From assembly GCF_002214185.1 (NCBI RefSeq), contig NZ_CP022161.1, positions 4,153,767-4,217,766 of the forward strand: 64,000 nucleotides of DNA. The letters run 5' to 3'. The notes beneath the pieces were generated by a model. It was not told the origin of the DNA and made no database searches. It saw only the letters and a list, made by a program, of their open reading frames with translations. The stretch is from Streptomyces capitiformicae (lineage in GTDB: Bacteria > Actinomycetota > Actinomycetes > Streptomycetales > Streptomycetaceae). Shown here piece after piece: positions 8,888-17,529 of the stretch (positions are counted from its first letter, which is position 1; each line of letters starts with the position of its first letter). The position numbers and the translations under genes were made by a program.

Positions 8888-10482
8888 CGGTCCTCACCTC
8901 CACCCTCGACCCCCACGCCCCCGACCACACGGCGAACCGCGAGGTCATGCTCGCCAAGCTCGCCGAACTCGACGCCGAGCACGCGAAGGCCCTGGCGGGC
9001 GGCGGCGAGACGTACGTCGAACGGCACCGCGAGCGCGGCAAGTTGCCGGCCCGCGAGCGCATCGAACTGCTCCTCGACCCCGACACCCCCTTCCTGGAGC
9101 TGTCCCCGCTCGCGGCCTGGGGCAGCGAGTACACGGTGGGCGCGTCCCTCGTCACCGGCATCGGGGTCGTCGAGGGTGTCGAGTGCCTGATCACGGCCAA
9201 CGACCCGACCGTACGCGGCGGCGCGAGCAACCCCTGGAGCCTGAAGAAGGCCCTCCGCGCGAACGACATCGCGCTCGCCAACCGACTGCCCTGCATCAGC
9301 CTCGTCGAGTCCGGCGGGGCCGATCTCCCCTCCCAGAAGGAGATCTTCATCCCGGGCGGCGCGATCTTCCGCGACCTCACCCGGCTCTCCGCCGCCGGAA
9401 TCCCGACCATCGCCGTCGTCTTCGGTAACTCCACCGCCGGCGGCGCGTACATCCCCGGCATGTCCGACCACGTGATCATGGTCAAGGAGCGGGCGAAGGT
9501 GTTCCTCGGCGGCCCGCCCCTGGTGAAGATGGCCACCGGCGAGGAGAGCGACGACGAGTCGCTGGGCGGCGCCGAGATGCACGCGCGCGTGTCGGGCCTC
9601 GCGGACCACTTCGCCGTCGACGAGCCCGACGCCATCAGACAGGCCCGCAGGGTGGTGGCCCGCCTCAACCACCGCAAGGCGTACGAGGATCCGGGCCCCG
9701 CCGCACCTCCCAAGTACGACGCGGAGGAGTTGCTGGGCATCGTCCCGGGCGACCTGAAGGCACCCTTCGACCCCCGCGAGGTCATCGCCCGCGTCGTCGA
9801 CGCCTCCGACTACGACGAGTTCAAGCCCCTCTACGGCACCAGCCTCACCACCGGCTGGGCGACCCTCCACGGCTATCCCGTCGGCATCCTCGCCAACGCC
9901 CAAGGGGTGCTGTTCAGCGAGGAGTCGCAGAAGGCCGCCCAGTTCATCCAGCTGGCCAACCAACGCGACATCCCGCTCCTCTTCCTGCACAACACCACCG
10001 GCTACATGGTCGGGAAGGAGTACGAGCAGGGCGGCATCATCAAGCACGGCGCGATGATGATCAACGCCGTCAGCAACTCGAAGGTCCCGCACCTCTCAGT
10101 CCTCATGGGTGCCTCGTACGGCGCCGGCCACTACGGCATGTGCGGACGCGCCTACGACCCCCGCTTCCTCTTCGCCTGGCCGAGCGCCAAGTCGGCCGTC
10201 ATGGGCCCGCAGCAGCTGGCCGGGGTCCTCTCGATCGTCGCCCGGCAGTCGGCGACCGCGAAGGGCCGGCCGTACGACGAGGATGCGGACGCCGCCCTGC
10301 GCGCGATGGTGGAGCAGCAGATCGAGTCCGAGTCGCTCCCCATATTCCTGTCCGGGCGGCTGTACGACGACGGGGTCATCGACCCGCGCGACACCCGCAC
10401 CGTCCTCGGCCTGTGCCTGTCCGCGATCCACACGGCGCCCTACGAGGGCGCGCGCGGCGGCTTCGGCGTCTTCCGGATGTGA
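8884..10482 (+). CDS. acyl-CoA carboxylase, carboxyltransferase (beta) subunit
   Basis: A 532-residue carboxyltransferase of the methylcrotonyl-/geranyl-CoA carboxylase type: it would transfer CO2 from carboxybiotin to a branched acyl-CoA. Visible marks are RERGKLPARERIELLLDP, the crotonase-fold oxyanion segments NSTAGGAYIPGMSDHVIMV and GASYGAGHYGMCGRAYDPRF, and length typical of MccB/LiuB/AtuC. TTG start overlaps the previous stop (TTGA). It pairs with the biotin-carrying subunit 78 bp downstream. Liu or Atu substrate cannot be decided by sequence reading; AtuA next door favours a terpenoid or other branched substrate. Confidence 0.9.
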   Translation: MTVLTSTLDPHAPDHTANREVMLAKLAELDAEHAKALAGGGETYVERHRERGKLPARERIELLLDPDTPFLELSPLAAWGSEYTVGASLVTGIGVVEGVECLITANDPTVRGGASNPWSLKKALRANDIALANRLPCISLVESGGADLPSQKEIFIPGGAIFRDLTRLSAAGIPTIAVVFGNSTAGGAYIPGMSDHVIMVKERAKVFLGGPPLVKMATGEESDDESLGGAEMHARVSGLADHFAVDEPDAIRQARRVVARLNHRKAYEDPGPAAPPKYDAEELLGIVPGDLKAPFDPREVIARVVDASDYDEFKPLYGTSLTTGWATLHGYPVGILANAQGVLFSEESQKAAQFIQLANQRDIPLLFLHNTTGYMVGKEYEQGGIIKHGAMMINAVSNSKVPHLSVLMGASYGAGHYGMCGRAYDPRFLFAWPSAKSAVMGPQQLAGVLSIVARQSATAKGRPYDEDADAALRAMVEQQIESESLPIFLSGRLYDDGVIDPRDTRTVLGLCLSAIHTAPYEGARGGFGVFRM

Positions 10483-10550
10483 GGAACGCGGATGTGAGGA
10501 ACGTGGATGTGAGGAACGTGGATGTGAGCAACGTGGATGTGAGCAACGTG
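10476..10550 (+). repeat. 15-bp tandem repeat spanning stop codon and intergenic gap
   Basis: Five copies of GATGTGAGGAACGTG (the last two read GAGCAACG) start inside the last codons of the beta-subunit gene and run to just before the alpha-subunit start. Each unit carries ATG and TGA overlapping out of frame, and the G-rich purine parts may serve as repeated weak ribosome-binding sequences. Confidence 0.95.
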
Positions 10551-10559
10551 AGGGGCCAC

Positions 10560-12401
10560 ATGATTTCGACACTTCTCGTCGCCAACCGGGGCGAGATCGC
10601 CTGCCGGGTCTTCCGCACGTGCGGCGAGCTGGGAATCCAAACGGTCGCCGTGCACTCCGACGCCGACGAGAACGCCCTCCACGCGCGCGTGGCCGACGCG
10701 ACGGTACGACTGCCGGGCGCCGCCCCCGCGGACACGTATCTCCGCGGCGACCTGATCGTGAAGGCGGCCCTCGCCTCCGGCGCCGACGCCGTCCACCCCG
10801 GCTACGGCTTCCTCTCCGAGAACGCCGACTTCGCCTGCGCGGTCCTCGACGCGGGCCTCACCTGGATCGGTCCGTCCCCGGAGGCGATCGAGGCGATGGC
10901 GTCCAAGACGCGCGCGAAGACACTCATGGGGCTCCCGTTGCTCGGGGAGGTGACGGAGGACGACCTTCCGCTACTGGTGAAGGCGGCCGCGGGCGGCGGA
11001 GGGCGCGGCATGCGCGTCGTACGCCACCTGAAGGAGCTGAGCGCCGCCCTGGAGGCAGCCCGCGCCGAAGCCCTGAGCGCCTTCGGCGACGGCGAGGTGT
11101 TCGTCGAGCCGTACATCGAGCACGGCCGCCACATCGAGGTCCAGATCCTCGCCGACACCCACGGCACCGTCTGGGCCCTCGGCACCCGCGACTGCTCCCT
11201 TCAACGCCGCCACCAGAAGGTGATCGAGGAGGCTCCTGCGCCCGGCCTCTCGGAAGAGCTCGCGGAGGAGCTGCGCACGCTGTCCGTACGCGCGGCCCGC
11301 GCGGTCGACTACGTCGGCGCCGGCACGGTCGAGTTCCTCGTCGCCGACGACAGGGCCCACTTCCTGGAGATGAACACCCGCCTCCAGGTCGAACACCCGG
11401 TGACGGAGGCGGTGTTCGGCCTCGACCTCGTGGCGGAACAGATCCGGATCGCCGAGGGCCACGCCCTGCCGACCGACCCCCCACGCGCGCGTGGCCACGC
11501 CATCGAGGCGCGTCTCTACGCCGAGGACCCACCCCGCGACTGGGCCCCGCAGACGGGCACCCTGCACCGTCTGGCGGTCCCGCGGGGAGTCCGCCTGGAC
11601 ACCGGCTACGAGGACGGCGACCTCATCGGCGTCCACTACGACCCCATGCTCGCGAAGGCCGTCGCCCACGCCCCGACACGCGAGGAGGCACTCCGCAAAC
11701 TCGCCGGTGCCCTGGAGAAGGCGACCATCCACGGCCCGACCACCAATCGAGACCTCCTCGTCCGCTCCCTGCGCCACAAGGAGTTCACGACGGCCCGCAT
11801 GGACACGGGCTTCTACGACCGCCACCTCACCGACCTCACCAAGCCCGCCCCCGACCCGTACGCCCCCCTGGCCGCCGCCCTCGCCGACGCCCACGGCCGC
11901 TCCCGCTTCGGCGGCTGGCGCAACGTTCCTTCCCAGCCCCAGACCAAGCGCTACGCGCTGGCAGGCGAGGAGATCGAGGTCCGCTACCGCCACACACGGA
12001 CGGGTCTGGAGGCGGATGGGGCGCGCGTCGTCCACGCCGACGCGCGTCTCGTCGTACTCGAAGTGGCCGGCGTACGAAGGAACTTCGAGGTCGCGAGGTA
12101 CGGCGACGAGATCCACGTCAACGCCACACACCTCACCGCGCTGGCCCGCTTCCCGGACCCGACAGCCCAGCACGCCCCGGGGTCCCTACTCGCCCCCATG
12201 CCGGGAACGGTCGTCCGCGTCGCCGAAGGCCTGACCGCCGGGGCCGCCGTACAGGCCGGAGAGCCCCTGCTGTGGCTGGAGGCGATGAAGATGGAACACA
12301 AGATCACAGCCCCGAGTACAGGAACGCTGAGCGCTCTGAACGTTGTACCTGGCCAACAGGTGACGGTCGGTTCTCTGCTGGCGGTGGTGCGAGAAACCTA
12401 G
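10560..12401 (+). CDS. acyl-CoA carboxylase, biotin carboxylase/carrier (alpha) subunit
   Basis: A 613-residue biotin-dependent carboxylase subunit. Biotin carboxylase domain: ANRGEIACRVFRT, HPGYGFLSENADFA, the ATP-grasp glycine loop KAAAGGGGRGMRVV, EPYIEHGRHIEVQ, and the active-site EMNTRLQVEHPVTE. The C-terminal carrier domain has the biotinylated lysine in EAMKMEH (about residue 580). Between TRAKTLM and LPLLVKAAAG the sequence is a few residues shorter than usual, which is odd but keeps frame. ATG at 10560 follows the 15-bp repeats. Together with the beta subunit it forms a methylcrotonyl-/geranyl-type carboxylase. Confidence 0.9.
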   Translation: MISTLLVANRGEIACRVFRTCGELGIQTVAVHSDADENALHARVADATVRLPGAAPADTYLRGDLIVKAALASGADAVHPGYGFLSENADFACAVLDAGLTWIGPSPEAIEAMASKTRAKTLMGLPLLGEVTEDDLPLLVKAAAGGGGRGMRVVRHLKELSAALEAARAEALSAFGDGEVFVEPYIEHGRHIEVQILADTHGTVWALGTRDCSLQRRHQKVIEEAPAPGLSEELAEELRTLSVRAARAVDYVGAGTVEFLVADDRAHFLEMNTRLQVEHPVTEAVFGLDLVAEQIRIAEGHALPTDPPRARGHAIEARLYAEDPPRDWAPQTGTLHRLAVPRGVRLDTGYEDGDLIGVHYDPMLAKAVAHAPTREEALRKLAGALEKATIHGPTTNRDLLVRSLRHKEFTTARMDTGFYDRHLTDLTKPAPDPYAPLAAALADAHGRSRFGGWRNVPSQPQTKRYALAGEEIEVRYRHTRTGLEADGARVVHADARLVVLEVAGVRRNFEVARYGDEIHVNATHLTALARFPDPTAQHAPGSLLAPMPGTVVRVAEGLTAGAAVQAGEPLLWLEAMKMEHKITAPSTGTLSALNVVPGQQVTVGSLLAVVRET

Positions 12402-12520
12402 GGGCGCGGGGCCGTATCGATATGCGGCTACCGCCGCGATGGGGGTCCCCCCGCTCATGGGAGTCCCCCCGCTCGAGCGAAGTCGAGAGTGGGGGAGAAG
12501 CCGAGAGTGGGGGAGCGACC
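12402..12520. repeat. dispersed intergenic repeat (CTCGAGCGAAGTCGAG family)
   Basis: The element begins GGGGCGCGGGGCCGTATCG and contains CCCCCCGCTCGAGCGAAGTC, then GAGTGGGGGAGAAGCCGAGA. Opposite-orientation copies lie at about 36115-36265 and 48535-48772. It fills the gap before the acyl-CoA dehydrogenase gene and codes for nothing evident. Confidence 0.85.
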
Positions 12521-12553
12521 AGCCACAAACCACCCGCACCGGGAAGGAACCCC

Positions 12554-13690
12554 ATGCCCCACACCCACGAATCCGAAGAACACCAGGCCCTACGAGAAGC
12601 CGTATCCACCCTGGGCAAACGCCACGGCCGCAACTTCGACCCCGACCAACTCTGGGCCGACGCAGCCAAACTCGGCTACCTGGGCGTCAACCTGCCGGAG
12701 GCATACGGCGGCGGAGGCGGAGGAATATCCGAACTCTCAATCGTCCTGGAAGAATTGGGCGCCGCAGGCTGCCCCCTTCTCATGATGATCGTCTCCCCGG
12801 CGATCTGCGGCACAGTGATCGCCCGCTTCGGTACGGACACCCAAAAACAACAGTGGCTCCCCGCCCTGGCAGACGGCACCCGAACCATGGCCTTCGGCAT
12901 CACGGAACCCGACGCCGGCTCCAACAGCCACCGCATCACCACCACCGCCCGCATAGCCGCCGGAGGCAACTGGCTGCTCACCGGCCGCAAGGTCTTCATC
13001 TCCGGCGTGGACAAGGCGGACGCGACCCTCATAGTCGGCCGCACCGAAGACGCTCGCACCGGCGCCCTCAAGCCCTGCCTCTTCATCGTCCCGCGTGACA
13101 CCCCCGGCTTCGAGTACCGCCGGATCCCCATGGAACTCCAGGCCACGGAGAAGCAGTTCGAGCTGACCCTCGACGACGTACGACTGCCCGCCGAAGCCCT
13201 GGTCGGCGACGAGAACGCCGGCCTCCTCCAGCTCTTCGCCGGTCTGAACCCCGAGCGCATCATGACGGCGGCGTTCGCGATCGGCATGGGCCGGTACGCG
13301 CTCGCGCAAGCGATCACCTACGCCCGCGACCGCACCGTGTGGAACCAGCCGATCGGCGCCCACCAGGCCATCGCGCACCCCCTCGCCCAGTCCCACATCG
13401 AACTCGAACTGGCCCGCCTGATGATGCGGAAGGCGGCGTACCTCTACGACGCCGGGGACGACGTGGCGGCGGGTGAGGCCGCCAACATGGCCAAGTACGC
13501 GGCGGGGGAGGCCTGCGTGAAGGCCGTCGACCAGGCCGTGCACACCCTCGGCGGCAACGGCCTCACGAGCGAGTTCGGGCTCGCCTCGCTCATAACGGCC
13601 GCGCGCGTGTCTCGTATCGCGCCGGTGAGCCGGGAGATGATTCTCAACTACGTCTCCCACCAGACCCTGGGCTTGCCCAAGTCGTACTGA
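12554..13690 (+). CDS. acyl-CoA dehydrogenase
   Basis: A 378-residue FAD-dependent acyl-CoA dehydrogenase. The three domains are intact: N-terminal helices with LGVNLPEAYGG, the beta domain with AFGITEPDAGSNSHRI (FAD/substrate loop), and the C-terminal bundle ending VHTLGGNGLTSEFG, RDRTVWNQPIGAHQAIAHPL. GGAAGGAAC precedes the ATG. In this operon it would make the alpha,beta-unsaturated acyl-CoA that the carboxylase uses, by analogy with isovaleryl- or citronellyl-CoA dehydrogenase. Confidence 0.88.
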   Translation: MPHTHESEEHQALREAVSTLGKRHGRNFDPDQLWADAAKLGYLGVNLPEAYGGGGGGISELSIVLEELGAAGCPLLMMIVSPAICGTVIARFGTDTQKQQWLPALADGTRTMAFGITEPDAGSNSHRITTTARIAAGGNWLLTGRKVFISGVDKADATLIVGRTEDARTGALKPCLFIVPRDTPGFEYRRIPMELQATEKQFELTLDDVRLPAEALVGDENAGLLQLFAGLNPERIMTAAFAIGMGRYALAQAITYARDRTVWNQPIGAHQAIAHPLAQSHIELELARLMMRKAAYLYDAGDDVAAGEAANMAKYAAGEACVKAVDQAVHTLGGNGLTSEFGLASLITAARVSRIAPVSREMILNYVSHQTLGLPKSY

Positions 13691-13745
13691 GCCGCCAGAC
13701 GCCGTACGCACGAGAGGCGTACGGGTACGTGCGAGGAGGAACCCC

Positions 13746-15359
13746 ATGTTCCGCAGCGAGTACGCAGACGTCCCGCCCGTAGAACTCCCCATCCACGAAG
13801 CCGTCCTGGGTCACGCCGCCGACTTCGGCGACACCCCCGCCCTGATCGACGGCACCGACGGCACGACCCTCACGTACGAACAACTGGACCGGTTCCACCG
13901 ACGCCTCGCCGCCGCGTTCGCCGACGCCGGCGTCCGCAAGGGCGATGTGCTCGCCCTGCACAGCCCCAACACCATCGCCTACCCGACCGCCTTCTACGCC
14001 GCCACGCGAGCGGGGGCGACGGTCACCACCGTCCACCCGCTGTCCACGTTGGACGAGCTGGCCAAGCAGCTGCGGGACTCCGGCGCGAGCTGGATCGTCA
14101 CGGTCTCGCCCCTCCTCGAAACCGCCCGCACGGCCGCCGAACGCGTGGGCGGCGTACGGGAGATCTTCGTCTGCGACAGCGCCCCCGGGCACCGTTCGCT
14201 GATCGACATGCTCGCGGTCGCCGCCCCCGAACCGGCCGTCGACATCGACCCGGCGACGGACCTGGCGGCCCTCCCGTACTCCTCCGGCACGACCGGCCTC
14301 CCCAAGGGCGTGATGCTCACCCACCGGTCCATCGCCACCAACCTCGCCCAGCTCGAACCCGTGATGCCGTCCGGCCCCGGCGACCGCATCCTCGCCGTCC
14401 TGCCGTTCTTCCACATTTACGGCCTCACGGCACTCATGAACGCCCCGCTGCGGCTCGGCGCCACGGTCGTCGTCCTGCCCCGCTTCGACCTGGACTCCTA
14501 CCTCAAGGCGATCGTCGAGCACCGCATCACGCACCTCTACGTGGCCCCGCCCATCGTCCTCGCCCTGGCCAAGCACCCGGCCGCCGACCGCTACGACCTC
14601 TCCACGGTCCGGCACATCCTCTCCGCCGCCGCGCCCCTGGACGCGAAGCTCGCCGTCGCCTGCTCCGCCCGCCTCGGCCTGCCGCCCGTCGTCCAGGGCT
14701 ACGGCATGACCGAACTGTCCCCCTGCTCCCACCTGGTGCCCCTGGCCCAGGCCGCCGACGCGCCCCCCGGCACCGTCGGCAAGCTCATCGCCGGCACCGA
14801 GATGCGGATCGTCTCCCTCGACGACCCCGACAAGGACGTCCCCGTCGGCGAGCCCGGCGAGGTCGTCATCCGCGGCCCCCAGGTCATGAAGGGCTACCTG
14901 GGCCGCCCGCAGGCCACCGCCGACATGATCGACGCCGACGGCTGGCTGTACACCGGGGACGTGGCGTACTGCGACGCCGACGGCTGGCTCTACGTCGTCG
15001 ACCGCGTCAAGGAACTGATCAAGTACAAGGGCTTCCAGGTCGCCCCCGCCGAACTCGAAGCCCTCCTGACCACCCACCCGGGCATCGCCGACGCCGCCGT
15101 CATCGGCCACTACAACGACGACGGCAACGAGGTCCCACACGCCTTCGTCGTCCGCCACCCCACGGCCCCCGACCTCTCCGAGAGCGAGGTCATGATGTAC
15201 GTCGCCGAACGCGTCGCCCCGTACAAACGCGTCCGCCACGTCACCTTCATCGCCGCCGTCCCCCGCGCGGCCTCCGGCAAGATCCTCCGCCGCGAACTCC
15301 GTGAACTCCGTGAACTCCGTGAACTCCGCGAACTCCGCGAACTCAGGGAACGCCCATGA
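13746..15359 (+). CDS. acyl-CoA ligase of the 4-coumarate:CoA ligase family
   Basis: A 537-residue adenylate-forming CoA ligase. The AMP-binding loop is LPYSSGTTGLPKGVML (about 177-192), followed by YGMTELSP, GWLYTGDVAY, and the hinge/C-terminal motif VKELIKYKGFQVAPAELE. The catalytic lysine of family members is in PRAASGKILRREL. After this the protein gains six Arg-Glu-Leu units from a 9-bp repeat, an unusual tail. From memory the S. coelicolor 4CL (SCO4383) lies in a like cluster. It activates a carboxylic acid, aromatic or branched, to its CoA ester for the operon. Confidence 0.88.
   Translation: MFRSEYADVPPVELPIHEAVLGHAADFGDTPALIDGTDGTTLTYEQLDRFHRRLAAAFADAGVRKGDVLALHSPNTIAYPTAFYAATRAGATVTTVHPLSTLDELAKQLRDSGASWIVTVSPLLETARTAAERVGGVREIFVCDSAPGHRSLIDMLAVAAPEPAVDIDPATDLAALPYSSGTTGLPKGVMLTHRSIATNLAQLEPVMPSGPGDRILAVLPFFHIYGLTALMNAPLRLGATVVVLPRFDLDSYLKAIVEHRITHLYVAPPIVLALAKHPAADRYDLSTVRHILSAAAPLDAKLAVACSARLGLPPVVQGYGMTELSPCSHLVPLAQAADAPPGTVGKLIAGTEMRIVSLDDPDKDVPVGEPGEVVIRGPQVMKGYLGRPQATADMIDADGWLYTGDVAYCDADGWLYVVDRVKELIKYKGFQVAPAELEALLTTHPGIADAAVIGHYNDDGNEVPHAFVVRHPTAPDLSESEVMMYVAERVAPYKRVRHVTFIAAVPRAASGKILRRELRELRELRELRELRELRERP
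15294..15347 (+). repeat. 9-bp in-frame tandem repeat at the 3' end of a gene
   Basis: Six copies of GAACTCCGT or GAACTCCGC (the last is GAACTCAGG) encode repeated Arg-Glu-Leu at the C-terminus of the acyl-CoA ligase, just before its TGA. An expansion of the native RREL end is the simplest origin. Confidence 0.95.
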
Positions 15360-15381
15360 CCGACCAGCCACGGGAGCGCCT

Positions 15382-16119
15382 GTGAAGGGCCTCGTCCAGC
15401 ACACCCACGACCGGGGCATCGCCACCCTCACCCTCGACTCCCCGGCCAACCGCAACGCGCTCTCCGCCACCCTGGTGAGCGAACTGCGCGACGCCCTCAA
15501 GGAGTGCGGCCGGGACGGCACCGTACGGGCGGTCGTCCTCACCCACACCGGCAACACGTTCTGCGCCGGCGCCGATCTACGCGACCCGCCCGACCCGAGG
15601 GCCCTGGTCAAACTGCTCCGGCAACTCGTCGAACTGCGCAAACCCGTCGTCGCCCGCGTCACCGGCCATGTCCGCGCGGGCGGCCTCGGACTGCTCGGGG
15701 CCTGCGACATAGCCGCCGCCGGCCCCGAGGCCACCTTCGCCTTCACCGAGGTCCGCATCGGCGTCGCCCCCGCCGTCATCTCCCTCACGCTCCGCCCCCG
15801 CACCGACCCCCGCGCCCTCGCCCGCTACTGCCTCACCGGCGAGGAGTTCGGCTCCGCCGAAGCCGCCCGCATCGGCCTGCTGACCGCGACCGGAGCCGAC
15901 GTCGACGACGTACTCGAACCCGTCCTCGACGGACTGCGCCGAGCCTCCCCGCGGGCCCTGGCGGAGACGAAACACCTGCTCGCGGCTAAGGTGCTGGAGA
16001 ACTTCGACCTGGACGCGGGCGAACTGACCCGCCTCTCGTCCCGGCTGTTCGCCTCCGCCGAAGCCCGCGAGGGCATGACGGCCTTCCTCGAAAGACGGGA
16101 ACCGGGATGGGTGTTGTGA
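15382..16119 (+). CDS. enoyl-CoA hydratase/isomerase family protein
   Basis: A 245-residue crotonase-fold protein: LTLDSPANRNALSATL, oxyanion-hole segments CAGADLRDPP (about 63-72) and GHVRAGGLGLLGACDIAAAG (about 95-114), and FTEVRIGVAPA. GTG at 15382 is used. The ligase stop overlaps an ATG (15356) that opens only a nine-codon frame ending in CTGTGA, whose GTG is the real start. It would hydrate an enoyl- or glutaconyl-CoA intermediate. The residue at the usual second catalytic glutamate position (GVAPAVI) should be compared with LiuC/AtuE. Confidence 0.85.
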   Translation: MKGLVQHTHDRGIATLTLDSPANRNALSATLVSELRDALKECGRDGTVRAVVLTHTGNTFCAGADLRDPPDPRALVKLLRQLVELRKPVVARVTGHVRAGGLGLLGACDIAAAGPEATFAFTEVRIGVAPAVISLTLRPRTDPRALARYCLTGEEFGSAEAARIGLLTATGADVDDVLEPVLDGLRRASPRALAETKHLLAAKVLENFDLDAGELTRLSSRLFASAEAREGMTAFLERREPGWVL

Positions 16120-16715
16120 GCACGGCCGGACCCAGTGCCGCCGCTCCGAAACAGGACCGCAGCCGGGCCACCCGGCAGCGGCTCCTGCAGGCCGCCGTGG
16201 CCTGTCTCGCCGAACACGGCTGGGCGGGCTCCACGGTCTCCGTCGTCGCCGAACGCGCCGGCGTCTCCCGAGGCGCCGCCCAGCACCACTTCCGCACCCG
16301 CGAGGACCTGTTCACCGCGGCCGTCGAGTACGTCGCCGAAGAGCGCTCCACCGCCCTGCGCGCCCTCTTCCCCGACGGCGCCACCGACCGCCGGGCCGTC
16401 GTCGCCGCCCTCGTCGACCTCTACACCGGCCCCCTCTTCCGCGCCGCCCTCCACCTCTGGGTCGCCGCCTCCAACGAGGACCAGCTCCGCCCCCGGGTCA
16501 CCGAACTGGAGGCCCACGTCGGCCGCGAGACCCACCGCATCGCCGTCGACCTCCTCGGCGCCGACGAGTCCCGCCCCGGCGTCCGCGAAACCGTCCAGGG
16601 CATGCTCGACATGGCCCGCGGCCTCGGCCTCGCCAACCTCCTCACCGACGACTCGGGCCGCCGCGACAAGGTCGTGGCCCAGTGGGCCGCACTGCTGGAC
16701 GACGCGCTCGCCTGA
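16116..16715 (+). CDS. TetR-family transcriptional regulator
   Basis: A 199-residue TetR regulator. The N-terminal helix-turn-helix is RQRLLQAAVACLAEHGW with STVSVVAERAGVSRGAAQHHF (about 25-60); the rest is a helical ligand-binding domain of normal length. GTG at 16116 overlaps the previous stop (GTGA); ATG at 16107 is possible. It is the last gene of the catabolic operon and so probably senses an acyl-CoA of the pathway. The palindrome at 6362-6387 is the likely operator. Confidence 0.88.
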   Translation: MSTAGPSAAAPKQDRSRATRQRLLQAAVACLAEHGWAGSTVSVVAERAGVSRGAAQHHFRTREDLFTAAVEYVAEERSTALRALFPDGATDRRAVVAALVDLYTGPLFRAALHLWVAASNEDQLRPRVTELEAHVGRETHRIAVDLLGADESRPGVRETVQGMLDMARGLGLANLLTDDSGRRDKVVAQWAALLDDALA

Positions 16716-16727
16716 TCACGGGCTTCA

Positions 16728-17399
16728 TCACGGGCTGAGCCGCTCCACCCGCCACGACCCGTCCGGCTCCGCCACATACCGCAACCGGTCGTGCAGCCGG
16801 TTGTACCGCCCCTGCCAGAACTCCACACTCTGCGGCGCCACCCGGAAACCACCCCAGTTCGGCGGCACCGGCACCTGCTCGCCCTCCGGATAGCGGGCGT
16901 TCAACTCCTCGTACGCGGCGTCCAGTTCGGCCCGCGAGTAGATCACCGAGGACTGCGCGCTGGCCCATGCGCCCAGCTGCGAACCATGCGGCCGCGTACG
17001 GAAGTACGCCGCCGTCTCGTCCCGCCCGGTCCGCCGGGCCGTACCGCTCACGATCACCTGCCGGGCGACCGGATGCCATGGGAAGAGCAGCGAGACGTAC
17101 GGGTTCTCGGCGAGGTCGAGGGCCTTGCGGGAGTCGTAGTTCGTGTAGAAGACGAAGCCCTGCTCGTCGTACGACTTCATCAGCACCGTACGGGAGCTGG
17201 GCCGGCCCTCGGCGTCGGCGGTCGACACGACCATGGCGTTCGGCTCGAAGACCGCGCCCTCCTGCGCGGCCTGCCGGAACCACCGCCCGAACTGCGCCAT
17301 CGGATCCCCGGCCAGCTCGCTCTCGTCGAGCCCGTCGGCCCGGTACTGCTTGCGCATGAGAGCGGGATCGGGCACGGGTTCGAGACCGGGATCATTCAC
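16728..17399 (-). CDS. pdxH: pyridoxamine 5'-phosphate oxidase
   Basis: A 223-residue FMN oxidase that makes pyridoxal 5'-phosphate from pyridoxine/pyridoxamine phosphate. [45 protein letters not shown], and the end [16 protein letters not shown] with WRVERLSP are characteristic of PdxH. GTG at 17399 gives the usual N-terminus ([19 protein letters not shown]). It ends 12 bp from the convergent TetR gene. Confidence 0.95.
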   Translation of the reverse strand: MNDPGLEPVPDPALMRKQYRADGLDESELAGDPMAQFGRWFRQAAQEGAVFEPNAMVVSTADAEGRPSSRTVLMKSYDEQGFVFYTNYDSRKALDLAENPYVSLLFPWHPVARQVIVSGTARRTGRDETAAYFRTRPHGSQLGAWASAQSSVIYSRAELDAAYEELNARYPEGEQVPVPPNWGGFRVAPQSVEFWQGRYNRLHDRLRYVAEPDGSWRVERLSP

Positions 17400-17529
17400 G
17401 TGGTCATCTTGCCGTATCGACGGCCGACAGGGAGTCTGGTGGCACTGAGTGCCGCGTACTCTCCCCAAACCTGGCACTCAGGCGTAACGTACGCATCCAC
17501 CAGTCGCACGCATCAAGAGGAGCCGCCTG

